NCBI GenBank assembly: GCA_944989445.1
Contig: CALYLW010001016.1
Span: forward strand, 1-64,000
Reading direction: 5' to 3'
DNA from: Ampullaceana balthica
Taxonomy: Eukaryota > Mollusca > Gastropoda > Lymnaeidae
Length of the DNA: 64,000 bases
Position 1 is the stretch's first letter, and the number at the start of each line of letters is the position of its first letter. The translations under genes were made by a program, and so were the position numbers. Of the stretch, positions 32,135 through 43,156 are shown piece after piece. Below the pieces are notes generated by a model, which ran no database searches, was not told the origin of the DNA, and worked only from the letters and a program-made list of their open reading frames with translations.

Positions 32135-33990
32135 TTAAAACGTCGGGGCATTCTTGGTTGTTATCTTTGTGATGCCCATCGAGAAACGAACGATTAAAAC
32201 GATGAACGTTCTCGATTTTCTTTTCACTAAAAGACTAGTGATTAATTGGCTCATGTGGTAGTCTCTATACCGATCTGGCATCTTTCGAGTTCTTCTGGGA
32301 CGCTGCAATTGATGGTTAGGGAAATCGACGTCAGCTGCGGGGACAGGCTCGACTGTAGTCTCATCTGGGATGTCGACTGTTGGTTCAGTAGAAAGTTCCT
32401 CTTCTTCGATTAGGTCAGCTGATGTGGGCGCTCGTGGTGACTGTTTGAAGAAGCGGCTGTTTCTCGTGATGGTTTTGTCATTTCTTTGAGCAGTAACCAT
32501 AGTACCTTTCTTGTGCGTAACAGTATAAGGTATTGGTTCATAAGGAGTTAATGGTCGGATAGATCTTGTGTCTTTGCCTAGCACATTATCTCCGGTTTGA
32601 ATATTTGAAGGTTTTATGTACTGTTTTTTGTCAGCATAGTGCTTCATGGTAGCTTTTGCTCTGGCATCATTTTGCCTAATGACTTGATATGTAGCAACTT
32701 GACATGCTCGGTAGTTTTTAACCTTTTTCTCAACTGCGGCATTCATGCCTTGAAACCAAACTTTCTCACATAGCAAAGCTAGAGTCTTTGTTTGCCCTTG
32801 GTGTCCACTGTGTGCTAGATCAACAGCTTGTTTCTGTATTGATGTCGGTAGGACAATTTGTTTGGACTTGAGAATAATTCCATCTTGAGTAACTGTCAAT
32901 TCTCGTGCACATTGCTTGAGTGTATCAAATATTCTTATTTCTTCAACTGGGACAGATGTGGTATATATGTCTGTACCATCGTCCTGTTTCAAGTGATTTG
33001 ATGATGGCTTGCAAAGTAGGATCTTTAGCAGTCTCATCAGAAACTTGTTGTAAGGTCATAGCCTTTGGTATAGCATTGTCAGTTAAATACTGGATATATT
33101 CTTCAGCAATTTTCTCTTCTCTTGTACTTGGCGCATGATGAGCGGGATGTCTACTCATATAATCAGCAGGATTGTCTTTACCAATTTGGTACTTGATTTT
33201 CATGTTGTAAGCTTGGCATCTCATCACCCATCTCTCAATTCTTGCTGGAAGTTGGGTCTTAGGATTTCCAAAAAGTGTAACTAATGGCTAGTGATCAGTG
33301 TAGATGGTGAATAATGGAGAGCCATATAGATAAATGTGAAAATGTTCACATGACCAAGTAACTGCAAGTGCTTCTCTCTCAGTCTGAGAGTATCTTTGTT
33401 CAGTTGGTGTGAGAGCTCCACTAGCATACTGAACTGTTTGGGGATGCTGATTTTGAATGCTCTGTGTTAAGATAGCGGAGATCCCAACTGGACTTGCATC
33501 TACAAATATTTGAGTCTCTTTTGATGGATCAAAGTAGGCTAGATTTGCAGAGGTTTTAAGTTTTTCTTTCAATGTTTGAAGTATCTTGTCATGTTTTCTT
33601 GTCCACTTGAAAACACTATTCTTCTGCGTTAGCTGTCTCAGATCACGAGTTAATGTAGCATAATCAGGAACGAATCGTGATCCACAGAAGTTCATCATGC
33701 CTATGAGACTTCTCACTTCACTGATTGTCTTTGGCGGTTGTATATTTATAATGTCTTGAAGTTTGTTGGGACATGGATTCATGCCTTCTGCAGTGAAGAT
33801 ATGACCAAGAAATTCTATTGAATCCTGTCTAAACTTGCACTTATTTGCATTTAGGGTCAAGTTCTTCTCTCGCAGTCTCTGAAATACATTTTTAAGATTA
33901 CTGTCATGATCTGCTTTGTTTCGTCCATATACAAGGATGTCATCACTAAAGTTGAATCGTACATCTGACAAACATCATATTTCTAACAAT
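32135..33990 (-). pseudogene. pol: Ty3/Gypsy-like pol: end of RT, RNase H, integrase zinc finger and C-terminus; integrase core deleted
   Basis: Three minus-strand segments belong to one gene. 33288-33971 starts within RT at the catalytic FSDDILVYG motif, continues through the RT thumb (FLGHIFTAEGM, IGMMNFCGSRFVPDYATLT) and RNase H (FVDASPVGISAILTQ, YSQTEREALAVTW, IYTDH). A TAG in the same frame interrupts it, then 32943-33227 continues (MRCQAYNMKIKYQIGKDNPA, DYMSRHP). After a frameshift near 33000, 32135-33037 carries the integrase HHCC region (H76, H79 and C112 by its own numbering, with Tyr109 where the first Cys is expected) ending RACQVATY. This joins directly to the post-core segment RQNDARAKATMKHYADKKQY. 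The DDE catalytic core between them is absent. RT N-terminal of its active site, protease and gag are also missing. The element is dead. Confidence 0.92.
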
Positions 33991-34002
33991 AAGCAAAACA
34001 TA

Positions 34003-34877
34003 TGTACGGTCTCTAAAATATTTAAAGAATTAACCTTTATAAGTGTGTGTGTGTGTGTGTGTGTGTGTACAGTCTCTAAAATATTTAAAGAATAAACCCT
34101 TGTAAGTGTCTGTGTGTGTGTGTGTACAGTCTCTAAAATATTTAAAGAATAAACCATTGTAAGTGTCTGTGTGTGTGTGTGTGTGTACAGTCTCTAAAAT
34201 ATTTAAAGAATAAACCCTTGTAAGTGTCTGTGTGTGTGTGTGTACAGTCTCTAAAACATTTAAAGAATAAACCCTTGTAAGTGTCTGTGTGTGTGTGTGT
34301 GTGTACAGTCTCTAAAATATTTAAAGAATAAACCCTTGTAAGTGTCTGTGTGTGTGTGTGTACAGTCTCTAAAATATTTAAAGAATAAACCCTTGTAAGT
34401 GTCTGTGTGTGTGTGTGTGTACAGTCTCTAAAATATTTAAAGAATAAACCCTTGTAAGTGTCTGTGTGTGTGTGTGTACAGTCTCTAAAACATTTAAAGA
34501 ATAAACCCTTGTGTGTGTGAGTGTGTGTGTGTGTGTTTGCATGTGTGTACGCTCTCTAAAATATGTAAAGAATAATCCCTTGTGTGTCTGTGTGTGTGTG
34601 TAAAGTCTTCAAAATATTTATAGAATAAACCCTTGTGTGTTTGTGTGTGTGTACGCTCTCTAAAATATGTAAAGAATAAACCCTTTTGTGTGTGTCTGCG
34701 TGTGTGTGTACAGTCTTCAAAATATTTAAAGAATAAACCCTTTTGTGTGTATGTGTGTGTGTGTGTTTGTGTGTGTACGGTCTCTAAAATATTTAAAGAA
34801 TAAACCCTTGTGTGTGTATGTGTGTGTGTTTGTGTGTGTACGGTCTCTAAAATATTTAAAGAATAAACCCGTGTGTG
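34003..34877. repeat. ~50-70 bp minisatellite with embedded TG microsatellite, about 15 copies
   Basis: The unit is GTCTCTAAAATATTTAAAGA, ATAAACCCTTGTAAGTGTCT and a variable (GT)n run ending TACA. Unit length varies with the number of GT dinucleotides. The leftmost units are more uniform, while those right of 34500 lose the TAAGTGTCTG stretch. It abuts the truncated RT of the neighbouring retroelement. Confidence 0.95.
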
Positions 34878-34879
34878 TG

Positions 34880-35280
34880 TGTATGCAAAAGTGACGTCTG
34901 AGTTTTTACCAAATTTATTCATGTATGAATGAATAACAGTGCACTGAAACCGTAACAATTATGATTCGCTTGATTACTATGACAAGTTTTGTTTTGATTA
35001 TTTTCACACTGACATCCACTTATCATTAGAAACAGTTATCTGATTTATACTTAAATGTCACTTATACTATAGATTTATATAAATACATTGCGCACATATG
35101 ACAACAGTAGAAAGACTAAACTATGATGAAGACAGTGTTTAAAGTTTAATTAATATTCGCAAGTATACATTAAGATTAAGATATTGACTTTTTTTAAAAA
35201 GCATTGAAATATATATTATACTGTTACTACATCCTATGTAGAACATGTCCGGTTAGAGCAGTTACTTAATTCCTTCCTTT
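34880..35280. other. AT-rich sequence, nothing recognised
   Basis: There is no gene or repeat signal I can support. Confidence 0.4.
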
Positions 35281-35288
35281 CATTAGAG

Positions 35289-35501
35289 AATCGGTGGTCA
35301 AACTGCGGCTCGTGAACCGCATGCGGCTCTTCAGTGTTCACATTGCGGCTTGCGTAACATTTATGAAAGCTATGTTACAAGGATTACTGGCACATTTCCA
35401 AGATGTGTTATATGACCAGAGTGTTTCATTGTGGCTCTCGCCAATTTAAAAAAAAATAATTATGAAATGGCTCTCAGTTAGTACAGGTCTTGAAAACCCT
35501 G
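35289..35501. mobile_element. hAT MITE, 213 bp, with perfect 8-bp target duplication
   Basis: It is flanked by CATTAGAG at 35281-35288 and 35502-35509. The interior begins CGGTGGTCAAACTGCGGCTC, with CCGCATGCGGCTCTTCAG, and ends CAGGTCTTGAAAACCCTG, the arrangement of well-known hAT elements with a CAGTGGT/ACCCTG-type end. The first bases (AATCGG) are altered, so the left terminus is damaged. It has no coding sequence. Confidence 0.82.
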
Positions 35502-35579
35502 CATTAGAGTAAAAATTGTTTGCCAAAGAGGGGTAGGTCATTACATTATTACATTCATGGTAGGTTGTAGCACATGTCT

Positions 35580-36185
35580 ACAAGTTTGAACTTGAACTTG
35601 AACTATCCCTTAACCCGTCATTGGATCGTTTGGGCACCATCGTGAACTGCTCACTAACACACGCCATTTGTCCCGGTCCTGTGCTGCCTTTTGAGAGTCG
35701 CTGAATGACAGGCGGTCCATTCTTTGATATCGTCTTCCCAGCTCTTCTTTTGTCTGCCTCTTTTCCTTCCTCCCTGGACTGTGCCTTGCATTATAGTCTT
35801 TTGCGAGACCTCCAGATCTTGCCACATGTCCGTACCATCGTAGTTTCCTCTTCTAAATAGAGGTGAGAATGTCCTTGCAGGGGCCAATGACAGCACTTAT
35901 ATTGTTGCGGACCGCTTCGTTTGTGATGTGCGCTGTGTAGGAGATGTTCAATATCTTTCTGAAACATCTCATCTCTAGCGCATTGATTCTTCTTTGGAGG
36001 TCTGCGGTGAGCGTCCAAGCCTCACAACCATACAAGAAGACCGACATCCCTAGATAGCGCATTAGTCGGAGTTTTTATCTCAGGGAGAGTTTCTTGCTTT
36101 GCCAGGTGCGCTTTAGTTTACTCAGTGCTGCCATTGTTTGGGCCAATCTGGCAAGAATTTCTGGCTATGAGCCTTCGTCGGATAT
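35580..36185 (-). pseudogene. Non-LTR retrotransposon 3' end, multiply frameshifted
   Basis: On the minus strand, in order and in shifting frames: LARLAQTMAALSKLKRTW (about 36110-36165), LRLMRYLGMSVFLYGCEAWT, LTADLQRRINALEMRCFRKI, LNISYTAHITNEAVRN, then KRKLRWYGHVARSGGLAK, QGTVQGGRKRGRQKKSWEDD, IKEWT and SFSDSQKAAQDRDKWRVLV. This is the C-terminal region of an endonuclease/reverse-transcriptase LINE, a different family from the one at 29100. The 3' side ends in a short repeat of GTTCAA (about 35590-35605). The catalytic RT domain is missing. Confidence 0.9.
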
Positions 36186-36332
36186 TATGGCCCCTACATG
36201 TTTTGCCGCAATTATTATACACATTCATTTACATACACTTTTTATTAGGTGGTAGCTTTGAACCCTTATAGCTGTGGCATGTGAACGCTGGGTCACTTAC
36301 CAATAGACCGGCATAATCTGTTGAAGCCACAA

Positions 36333-36966
36333 AAACCGTAAAAAAAACACGTTTTTTACTATAAATCCTTTGTATACGAGACATAACAAAAAGAATGTTC
36401 TTTATAATACGCATCCCACGATAATCCAAAAATCCAAAATTTTAGTTATGTATCAAATATATAAAGAATAAAGAATTTATAATAAAACAAAACTTCTACA
36501 GTCTGCCTGCTAAATTTCAGCTCGATTTGATCACGGGGAAAAGGGTTATAAAAACATGTTTAACATAGTGCGCACCGTGAAATACATTAAAAATTAATAG
36601 CATTTACATTTCCAGATCGGGAATATAATTTTAAAAAGTATCTTCAATATAATACGCACTGCACAGCGCAACAAGAAAGTATTAAAAAGGTCGTTCAATA
36701 TAATACGCACCGCGACACTCTAGCACAAAAATTAACATGATATTTAGAGATAAATAGAGATAATCTAAAAATGCATTAATTTAATTACAGTACATTCGAT
36801 CAATCTGAAATTTTGAAGCATAATTTTAATTATCGGCATGAGTCTGCCTGCAAAATTTCAGCTCGCTAGCTTACGAGAAAGTGGGTTAAAAATCGATCAA
36901 ACGTTTTTGCGGCAAATACGCAATCAAGGCCTCAAGCAGACACCACGAGTTAATGTAAAGGATTTA
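36333..36966 (-). repeat. TIR-family unit in reverse orientation, R1
   Basis: It is the inverse of the F units: the tail complement (CCGTAAAAAAAACACGTTTT) comes first, then ACTATAAATCCTTTGTATAC, ending TTAATGTAAAGGATTTA. It shares the GATCGATC/CTGAAATTTTGA core in reverse. It also contains several copies of ATATAATACGCAC, which the forward units lack. Confidence 0.8.
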
Positions 36967-36978
36967 ATAAATTTATAA

Positions 36979-37473
36979 AAACAACCCGTAAAAAACCAAG
37001 TTTTTGACTATAAATCCTTTATGTACGAGAAGTAACTAAAAGAATGTTCATTATAATACGCAGCGCCAGACCATCCAGAAATACAAAATTGCAGTTGTGT
37101 CGTAAAACATGTTTAATATAATGCGCACCGATCAGGAATATGTTTATAAAAAGAGCTGTCAATAAAATACGCACCTTGTTGCGCGACAGAAAGGTTGTTC
37201 AATATAATACGCACCGCGACGCTCTATCTCAAAAAATAGCATGATACATAGGAATAAATAAAATAATCTAAAAAATCAATAATTTAATTACGGTACATGC
37301 GATCGATCTGAAATTTTGATACATTGTTTTTATCATCGGTACGAAACTGCCTGCAAAATTTCAGCTCGCTATCTTGCGAGCAAGTGGGTTAAAAATCGAT
37401 CAAAAGTTTTGGCGACAAGCAAGCAAGCAAGCAAGGTCCGCCGCAGACACCACGAGTTAATATAAAGGATTTA
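36979..37473 (-). repeat. TIR-family unit in reverse orientation, R2
   Basis: It begins AACCCGTAAAAAACCAAG and TTTTTGACTATAAATCC and ends TATAAAGGATTTA. It contains ATACGCACC motifs and a short AAGC microsatellite (about 37413-37434). The spacing to the same point in R3 is 499 bases. Confidence 0.85.
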
Positions 37474-37479
37474 ATAAAA

Positions 37480-37980
37480 ACAACCCGTAAAAAACCAAGT
37501 TTTTGACTATAAATCCTTTATGTACGAGAAGTAACTAAAAGAATGTTCATTATAACACGCAGCGCCAGACCATCCAGAAATACAAAATTGAAGTTGTGTC
37601 GTAAAACATGTTTAATATAATACGCACCGATCAGGAATATGTTTATAAAAAGAGCTGTCAATAAAATACGCACCTTATTGCGCGACAGAAAGGTTGTTCA
37701 ATATAATACGCACCGCGACGCTCTATCTCAAAAAATAGCATGATACATAGGAATAAAAAAAATAATCTAAAAAATCAATAATTTAATTACGGTACATGCG
37801 ATCGATCTGAAATTTTGATACATTGTTTTTATCATCGGTACGAAACTGCCTGCAAAATTTCAGCTCGCTATCTTGCGAGCAAGTGGGTTAAAAATCGATC
37901 AAAAGTTTTGGCGACAAGCAAGCAAGCAAGCAAGCAAGCAAGGTCCGCCGCAGACACCACGAGTTAATATAAAGGATTTA
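37480..37980 (-). repeat. TIR-family unit in reverse orientation, R3
   Basis: It is almost identical to R2 over its whole length. The main difference is a longer AAGC run (about 37914-37942). The spacing to R4 is 500 bases. Confidence 0.85.
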
Positions 37981-37985
37981 AAAAT

Positions 37986-38293
37986 ACGTAAAAACCAAGT
38001 TTTTGACTATAAATCCTTTATGTACGATACATAACTAAAAAAGAATGTTCATCATAATACGCAGCGCAAGACAATACAAAAATACAAAATTGCAGTTATC
38101 TGTCGTAAAACATGTTTAATATAATGCGCACCGATCATGAATATGTTTATAAAAAATATTGTCAATAAAATACGCACCTTTTTGCGCGTCAGGAAAGGTT
38201 GTTCAATATAATACGCACCACGAGACTATAGCAAAAAAAGTTAACATGTTACAAGGCCTCAAGCAGACACCACGAGTTAATATAAAGAATTTA
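37986..38293 (-). repeat. TIR-family unit in reverse orientation, R4 (internally deleted)
   Basis: The start is as in R2 and R3, with TATAATACGCA motifs. It jumps from the middle to the CACCACGAGTTAATATAAAG end, losing about 190 bases including the GATCGATC core. Confidence 0.8.
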
Positions 38294-38611
38294 ATACTTT
38301 TTTACTTTATTTTAAAACTCATTTAAAATTTAATTTATAATACTTTGAGACATATTATAATTAACGTGTGTTACTTTTTTTAAAAAATCGTTTAAGTAAC
38401 TTAAACTTTGTTTACAAAAATTAAATTCAAATTAAAAAATACATTTTAAAGTAGGCATTTATTTAAATTTTCCTAAACTATTAAATTAACATATGAAGGT
38501 TAATCTATATTAATCCCAAACTATGAAATTACTAGCTGCAGTTAATATTTACGTTCAATTATGTAGCCTAACGCTAAGGGACATCAATCTGCTTTTTTTT
38601 AAATTTTGGTT
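38294..38611. other. AT-rich sequence, nothing recognised
   Basis: There is no gene or repeat signal I can support. Confidence 0.4.
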
Positions 38612-38619
38612 GTAAGCAG

Positions 38620-39814
38620 CAGTACTGCCAGCGCTAGGTTTTTCAACCTAGATCTAGGTTTTTTCGACCTTGTCTAGGTTTCTAGGTTTTTTATTTTAAA
38701 AATAGCCATAATCTAGGTTTTTCTTTAAACGATTTTAAAGTACAACAATTAATAAATATGTGCAATTTATATCCTAAATAAATTCGCTTTTAAAAAAATA
38801 GTATTAAGCATTAGGTGGCAACATTTTTTTCAGCCGCTCTGTCATGTTACATTATGAAATCTATGTCTTTATCCCACTAAATTCTAAAGGTGGCGCTGCT
38901 GCGATCCCATCTGTCTGAAGAAATTTGGTAGAAGATAAAACAGTTGGAATTAGCCAAAATATTCAATTTTATTAGACTTCATGACAAACTTAACAGCTCT
39001 ACCATTTGCTTCTGCCTGCGTTGAGAGAATATTCTCCCACGTATACAAGGTATTATCTAAAGATAACTTAATACAACCCTCAGATAGACATAGTTAAAAT
39101 AACACTTTTCTTATTCCATATACAACAACAAACACATACAAACTGTCGTTCTTTCCGTCCGGAATTTGGACGTGGAATGGGTTGCCTGATCAAACGAGGA
39201 GAACCAAAACTCTATCAATATTTAAAATTCAAAAAAAAATAAAAGACGAGACATAAACAATGGTTAAGGGAAAGACTCATTAATCTTCTGTATATGAGGA
39301 GCGTCTGTAATAGATTAAAAAAGAATCAGTCCAAGAATGCTGATAAGATTGTCATTTATAAGGAAGATGACATAAGTCATGAGTAAAATGTAGAACACTC
39401 TGGTATCTTAAATGACGACATGCAACTGGGGGGAAGGCGGGGTCATACTTTAGTGATATGTGTGACAAGGGGGAGGGGGATGTTTCAGAACTATGACGTC
39501 ACATCAAAAAACGCGCAACTTGAAACGAAAGTTCCACTTAAATATTTGATTGCTTACAATTTAGTTAATGACATTTTAAATGGCATGGCGTGAGTTACGA
39601 TATTAGACTGTAGCTCACACTAAATACACACTTAAATGACAATAAAATGATTGGAAACAATCTAATATTCAAATAGGAAATACTTTTGGGGGGGGGGAGG
39701 AACTTTATGACATCATATTTGTTTATTTTTAGCATGTCTAGGTTTTTTCTTTCGGATCTAGGTTTTTTTCGACTTTTGGCTAGGTTTTTCCCAAGATTGT
39801 CACTGGCAGCACTG
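38620..39814 (+). mobile_element. hAT element carrying a LINE C-terminal fragment (chimera copy X2), perfect 8-bp target duplication
   Basis: The left end is CAGTACTGCCAGCGCTAGG and the right end TGTCACTGGCAGCACTG. The flanks are GTAAGCAG (38612-38619) and GTAAGCAG (39815-39822). CTAGGTTTTT motifs cluster at both sides. A remnant of the hAT dimerisation domain, LTALPFASACVERIFSHVY, spans about 38987-39043. It runs without a clear break into LINE-type sequence SFFPSGIWTWNGLPDQTRR (about 39150-39206). A GACGTCACATC block and the homologue of the CRE minisatellite seed follow. At 1,195 bp it is non-autonomous. Confidence 0.9.
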
Positions 39815-39844
39815 GTAAGCAGTGCTGATTGACTCAAATAGTTA

Positions 39845-40400
39845 TTTTTTGGTGCAGTAATTTGGTGCGCTGTTTTCTAAAATTAGTTAAAAAATCGTGT
39901 GGTGATTAGCACTGTCAAAATTATTACATAAATACTTTGTTTAATTTTCAGGAATATTTCGTATTTATCATACAAGGATAAGTTACTTGGGCTTTTGACC
40001 AAATAAAAAAACAACCTCTATTTTAAATTCCTTTTCTAAATTTAAAGTAGTTTAATATTACGTATCTATCACACAAGGACAAGTTTGTTGGGCTTTTTAA
40101 AAAAGTGGGCGCCGTATGCGCCCTAAATAAAAGTGGGCGCCGCAGCACAACCTATAATATATACATACTTTCTGTACATTTCAGGAATATTTCGTATTTA
40201 TCATACAAGGATAAGTTAATTGGGCTTTTGAAATAAAAATTATTTTTTTTAATTAAAAATTTTGTATAAAAAATACTTTGTGTACATTTAAGAAATTTTA
40301 ATATTACGTATTTATCATACAAGGACAAGTTAGGGGGCTTTTGAAAAAGGTGGGCGCCGTAGGCGCCCTTAAAAAGGGAGGAGCGCCGCAGCACAAACTA
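39845..40400. repeat. Imperfect tandem duplication with GGCGCC motifs
   Basis: TTTCGTATTTATCATACAAG followed by GATAAGTTA-TTGGGCTTTT occurs four times (about 39956, 40058, 40189 and 40308), in two larger copies of roughly 230 bp. Each larger copy ends in GTGGGCGCCGTA-GCGCCC and GCCGCAGCACAA. The segment starts with the dispersed GGTGCAGTAATTTGGTGCGC motif. Confidence 0.8.
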
Positions 40401-40436
40401 GTACATCCATAATTGATAGACGCTAGTTTGTTAATG

Positions 40437-40908
40437 TAAGTGGCACGCTACCACAATCCGATCCCTATAATTAGGGATACAATGAAATGGATTGGCTTTC
40501 GTACCTGTCGCTGAACAGTAAGTCCAGATAAAACCAAATCATGTGTCTATTTTATGGTATTTTTAGATATCTAATGTTTCATAACATTAGTAACGTGAAC
40601 ATAAAGATCAACATAATTAAAATTGACTTTGTTACTCACATAATCATAGAGGCAATAATTATTGAGTTTTAATATTAAACTTTTTTATAATTGATTATAG
40701 TGTTACCCAACAATTGACCCCTTTCATTTTCAAGCAATATTTTTTAATAATAATTCATAGTTCCATCCATTGACGATGAAGAACATATGTGAAGTAAAGT
40801 AGTTACCTCCTACGACCAGTGAAGACAAGTGAAAGAATGTGATTATCATTTTCAAAATTGTTTGATGACATTCAGCATGTAACTAACCTATTCATACCAA
40901 ATGTTTTA
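40437..40908. other. AT-rich sequence with one tail motif of the ~410-bp family
   Basis: CGATCCCTATAATTAGGGAT at about 40461-40480 is a copy of the conserved tail. The matching head is not evident. No coding sequence is supported. Confidence 0.4.
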
Positions 40909-42463
40909 TGGCTGTAGGCCATGTGGTGGCTCATGTCACTACCACGTCTGTAGGCCATGTGGTGGCTCATGTCACTACCACGTCTGTAGGCCATGTGGGG
41001 GCTCATGTCACTACCACGTCTGTAGGCCATGTAGGGGCTCATGTCACTACCACGTCTGTAGGCCATGTGGTGGCTCATGTCACTACCACGTCTGTAGGCC
41101 ATGTGGGGGCTCATGTCACTACCTCGTCTGTAGGCCATGTGGTGGCTCATGTCACTACCACGTCTGTAGGCCATGTAGGGGCTCATGTCACTACCTCGTC
41201 TGTAGGCCATGTAGGGGCTCATGTCACTACCACGTCTGTAGGCCATGTAGTGGCTCATGTCGCTACCTCGTCTGTAGGCCATGTGGAGGCTCATGTCACT
41301 ACAACGTCTGTAGGCCATGTGGAGGCTCATGTCACTACCACGTCTGTAGGCCATGTAGGGGCTCATGTCACTACCACGTCTGTAGGCCATGTAGGGGCTC
41401 ATGTCACTACCACGTCTGTAGGCCATATAGGGGCTCATGTCGCTACCAGGTCTGTAGGCCATAGAGGGGCTCATGTCACTACCACGTCTGTAGGCCATGT
41501 AGGGGCTCATGTCACTACCACGTCTGTAGGCCATGTAGGGGCTCATGTCACTACCACGTCTGTAGGCCATATAGGGGCTCATGTCGCTACCAGGTCTGTA
41601 GGCTATGTAGGGGCTCATGTCACTACCACGTCTGTAGGCCATGTAGGGGCTCATGTCACTACCACGTCTGTAGGCCATGTAGTGGCTCATGTCACTACCA
41701 CGTCTGTAGGCCATGTAGGGGCTCATGTCACTACCACGTATGTAGGCCATGTAGGGGCTCATGTCACTACCACGTCTGTAGGCCATGTGGGGGCTCATGT
41801 CACTACCAGGTCTGTAGGCCATGTAGGGGCTCATGTCACTACCACGTCTGTAGGCCATGTGGGGGCTCATGTCCCTACCAGGTCTGTAGGCCATGTAGGG
41901 GTTCATGTCACTACCACGTCTGTAGGCCATGTGGGGGCTCATGTCACTACCACGTCTGTAGGCCATGTAGGGGCTCATGTCACTACCACGTCTGTAGGCC
42001 ATGTGGGGGCTCATGTCACTACCACGTCTGTAGGCCATGTAGTGGGCTCATGTCGCTACCAGGTCTGTAGGCCATGTGGGGGCTCATGTCACTACCACGT
42101 CTGTAGGCCATGCAGTGGCTCATGTCGCTACCAGGTCCGTAGGCCATGTGGTGGCTCATGTCACTACCACGTCTGTAGGCCATGTGGGGGCTCATGTCAC
42201 TACCACGTCTGTAGGCCATATAGGGGCTCATGTCACTACCACGTCTGTAGGCCATGTAGTGGCTCATGTCGCTACCAGGTCTGTAGGCCATGTGGGGGCT
42301 CATGCCACTACCACGTCTGTAGGCCATGTGGGGGCTCATATCACTACCACGTCTGTAGGCCATGTGGGGGCTCATGTCGCTACCTCGTCTGTAGGCCATG
42401 TAGGGGCTCATGTCGCTGCCACGTCTGTAGGCCATGTAGGGGGCTCATGTCGCTGCCACGTCT
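40909..42463. repeat. 36-bp minisatellite, about 43 copies
   Basis: The unit is CTGTAGGCCATGTGGGGGCT followed by CATGTCACTACCACGT, with recurrent variants at the GTGG/GTAG site and at ACCACGT/ACCAGGT/ACCTCGT. Because 36 is a multiple of three and stops are rare in the unit, long frames occur on both strands: 523 codons plus (VGHVGAHVTTTS repeats) and 388 plus 138 codons minus (MAYRRGSDMSPY repeats). No promoter, intron or flanking domain argues for translation. The right end joins directly to an hAT fragment. Confidence 0.96.
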
Positions 42464-42551
42464 GTACAGGGAAAAATAGTGCACCGGTCCCTGGTACAAT
42501 TGAAAAATTCCTGCCGGTCTGCCATACTAAAAAAAAGTGTGAGAAGCACTG
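42464..42551 (-). mobile_element. hAT MITE fragment (GAGAAGCACTG end)
   Basis: Read on the minus strand it is CAGTGCTTCTCACACTTTTT, then ATGGCAGACCGGCAGGAATT and CCAGGGACCGGTGCACTATT, matching 48356-48430 and the right end of 59655-59912. The other terminus is missing, replaced by the 36-bp minisatellite. Confidence 0.85.
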
Positions 42552-42725
42552 ATCCAATACAACCATCAGATAGACTTAGAGATAATAAAAATTTTCTTAT
42601 CCCGTAGCCAAGAACAAACACATAAAAATTCTCTTTCTTCGCATCTGGAATTTGGACGTGGAATGGGTTGCCTTAGGAAAACAGGAAAGAACCACTTTAT
42701 CAACATTTACTCAAACTCAAATAAA
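42552..42725 (+). pseudogene. LINE C-terminal fragment, third copy
   Basis: It shares IQPSDR, then SFFASGIWTWNGLP, with the chimeras at 25195 and 38620. Several stops interrupt it. Motifs of the SFFP...WN-LP type lie near the C-terminus of many LINE reverse transcriptases. Confidence 0.65.
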
Positions 42726-42729
42726 AATG

Positions 42730-43150
42730 CAAGATTAGACATAAACCATGGGTAAGCGTAGTATGCAATAATCTTACATCTAGAAGTAGCGTCAGTGGCA
42801 AATAAGCTCTTATCTAATATAAGATAAGATAATACAGAGAGATTAATGAGTACTTGACAAATGAGCATTTTCATAGTAATAATTACCCGTCATAACGATA
42901 GACCATAACTAAAACAAGAATAATGATGCATAATTTCCGATTCTTAAAATAGGGAAACGGAGGAAGTTTAAGCACAAGATCGATGGTCCGAGAAAAGGTT
43001 TATTGATTGGCCTATTCCTGGAGTGGCCATGAAAGTCTATTGTCGAGTTTAAATATAACTCAATGAGGATATGGATGGGAGTGAGCATAGTTGTGTAGCT
43101 CTGGGAGAACGGGGACAGGAGTAGACCCTACTATGCTGAGTTGTAACTGA
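42730..43150. other. Non-coding sequence, nothing recognised
   Basis: There is no gene or repeat relationship I can support. Confidence 0.4.
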
Positions 43151-43156
43151 GAGAAA

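Noticed and set aside
40872..42552. Long open reading frames (523, 388, 187, 158 and 138 codons) as real repetitive proteins
   Set aside because: They arise on both strands and in several frames from a 36-bp period with few stops; small indels end them, and no flanking gene structure is seen.
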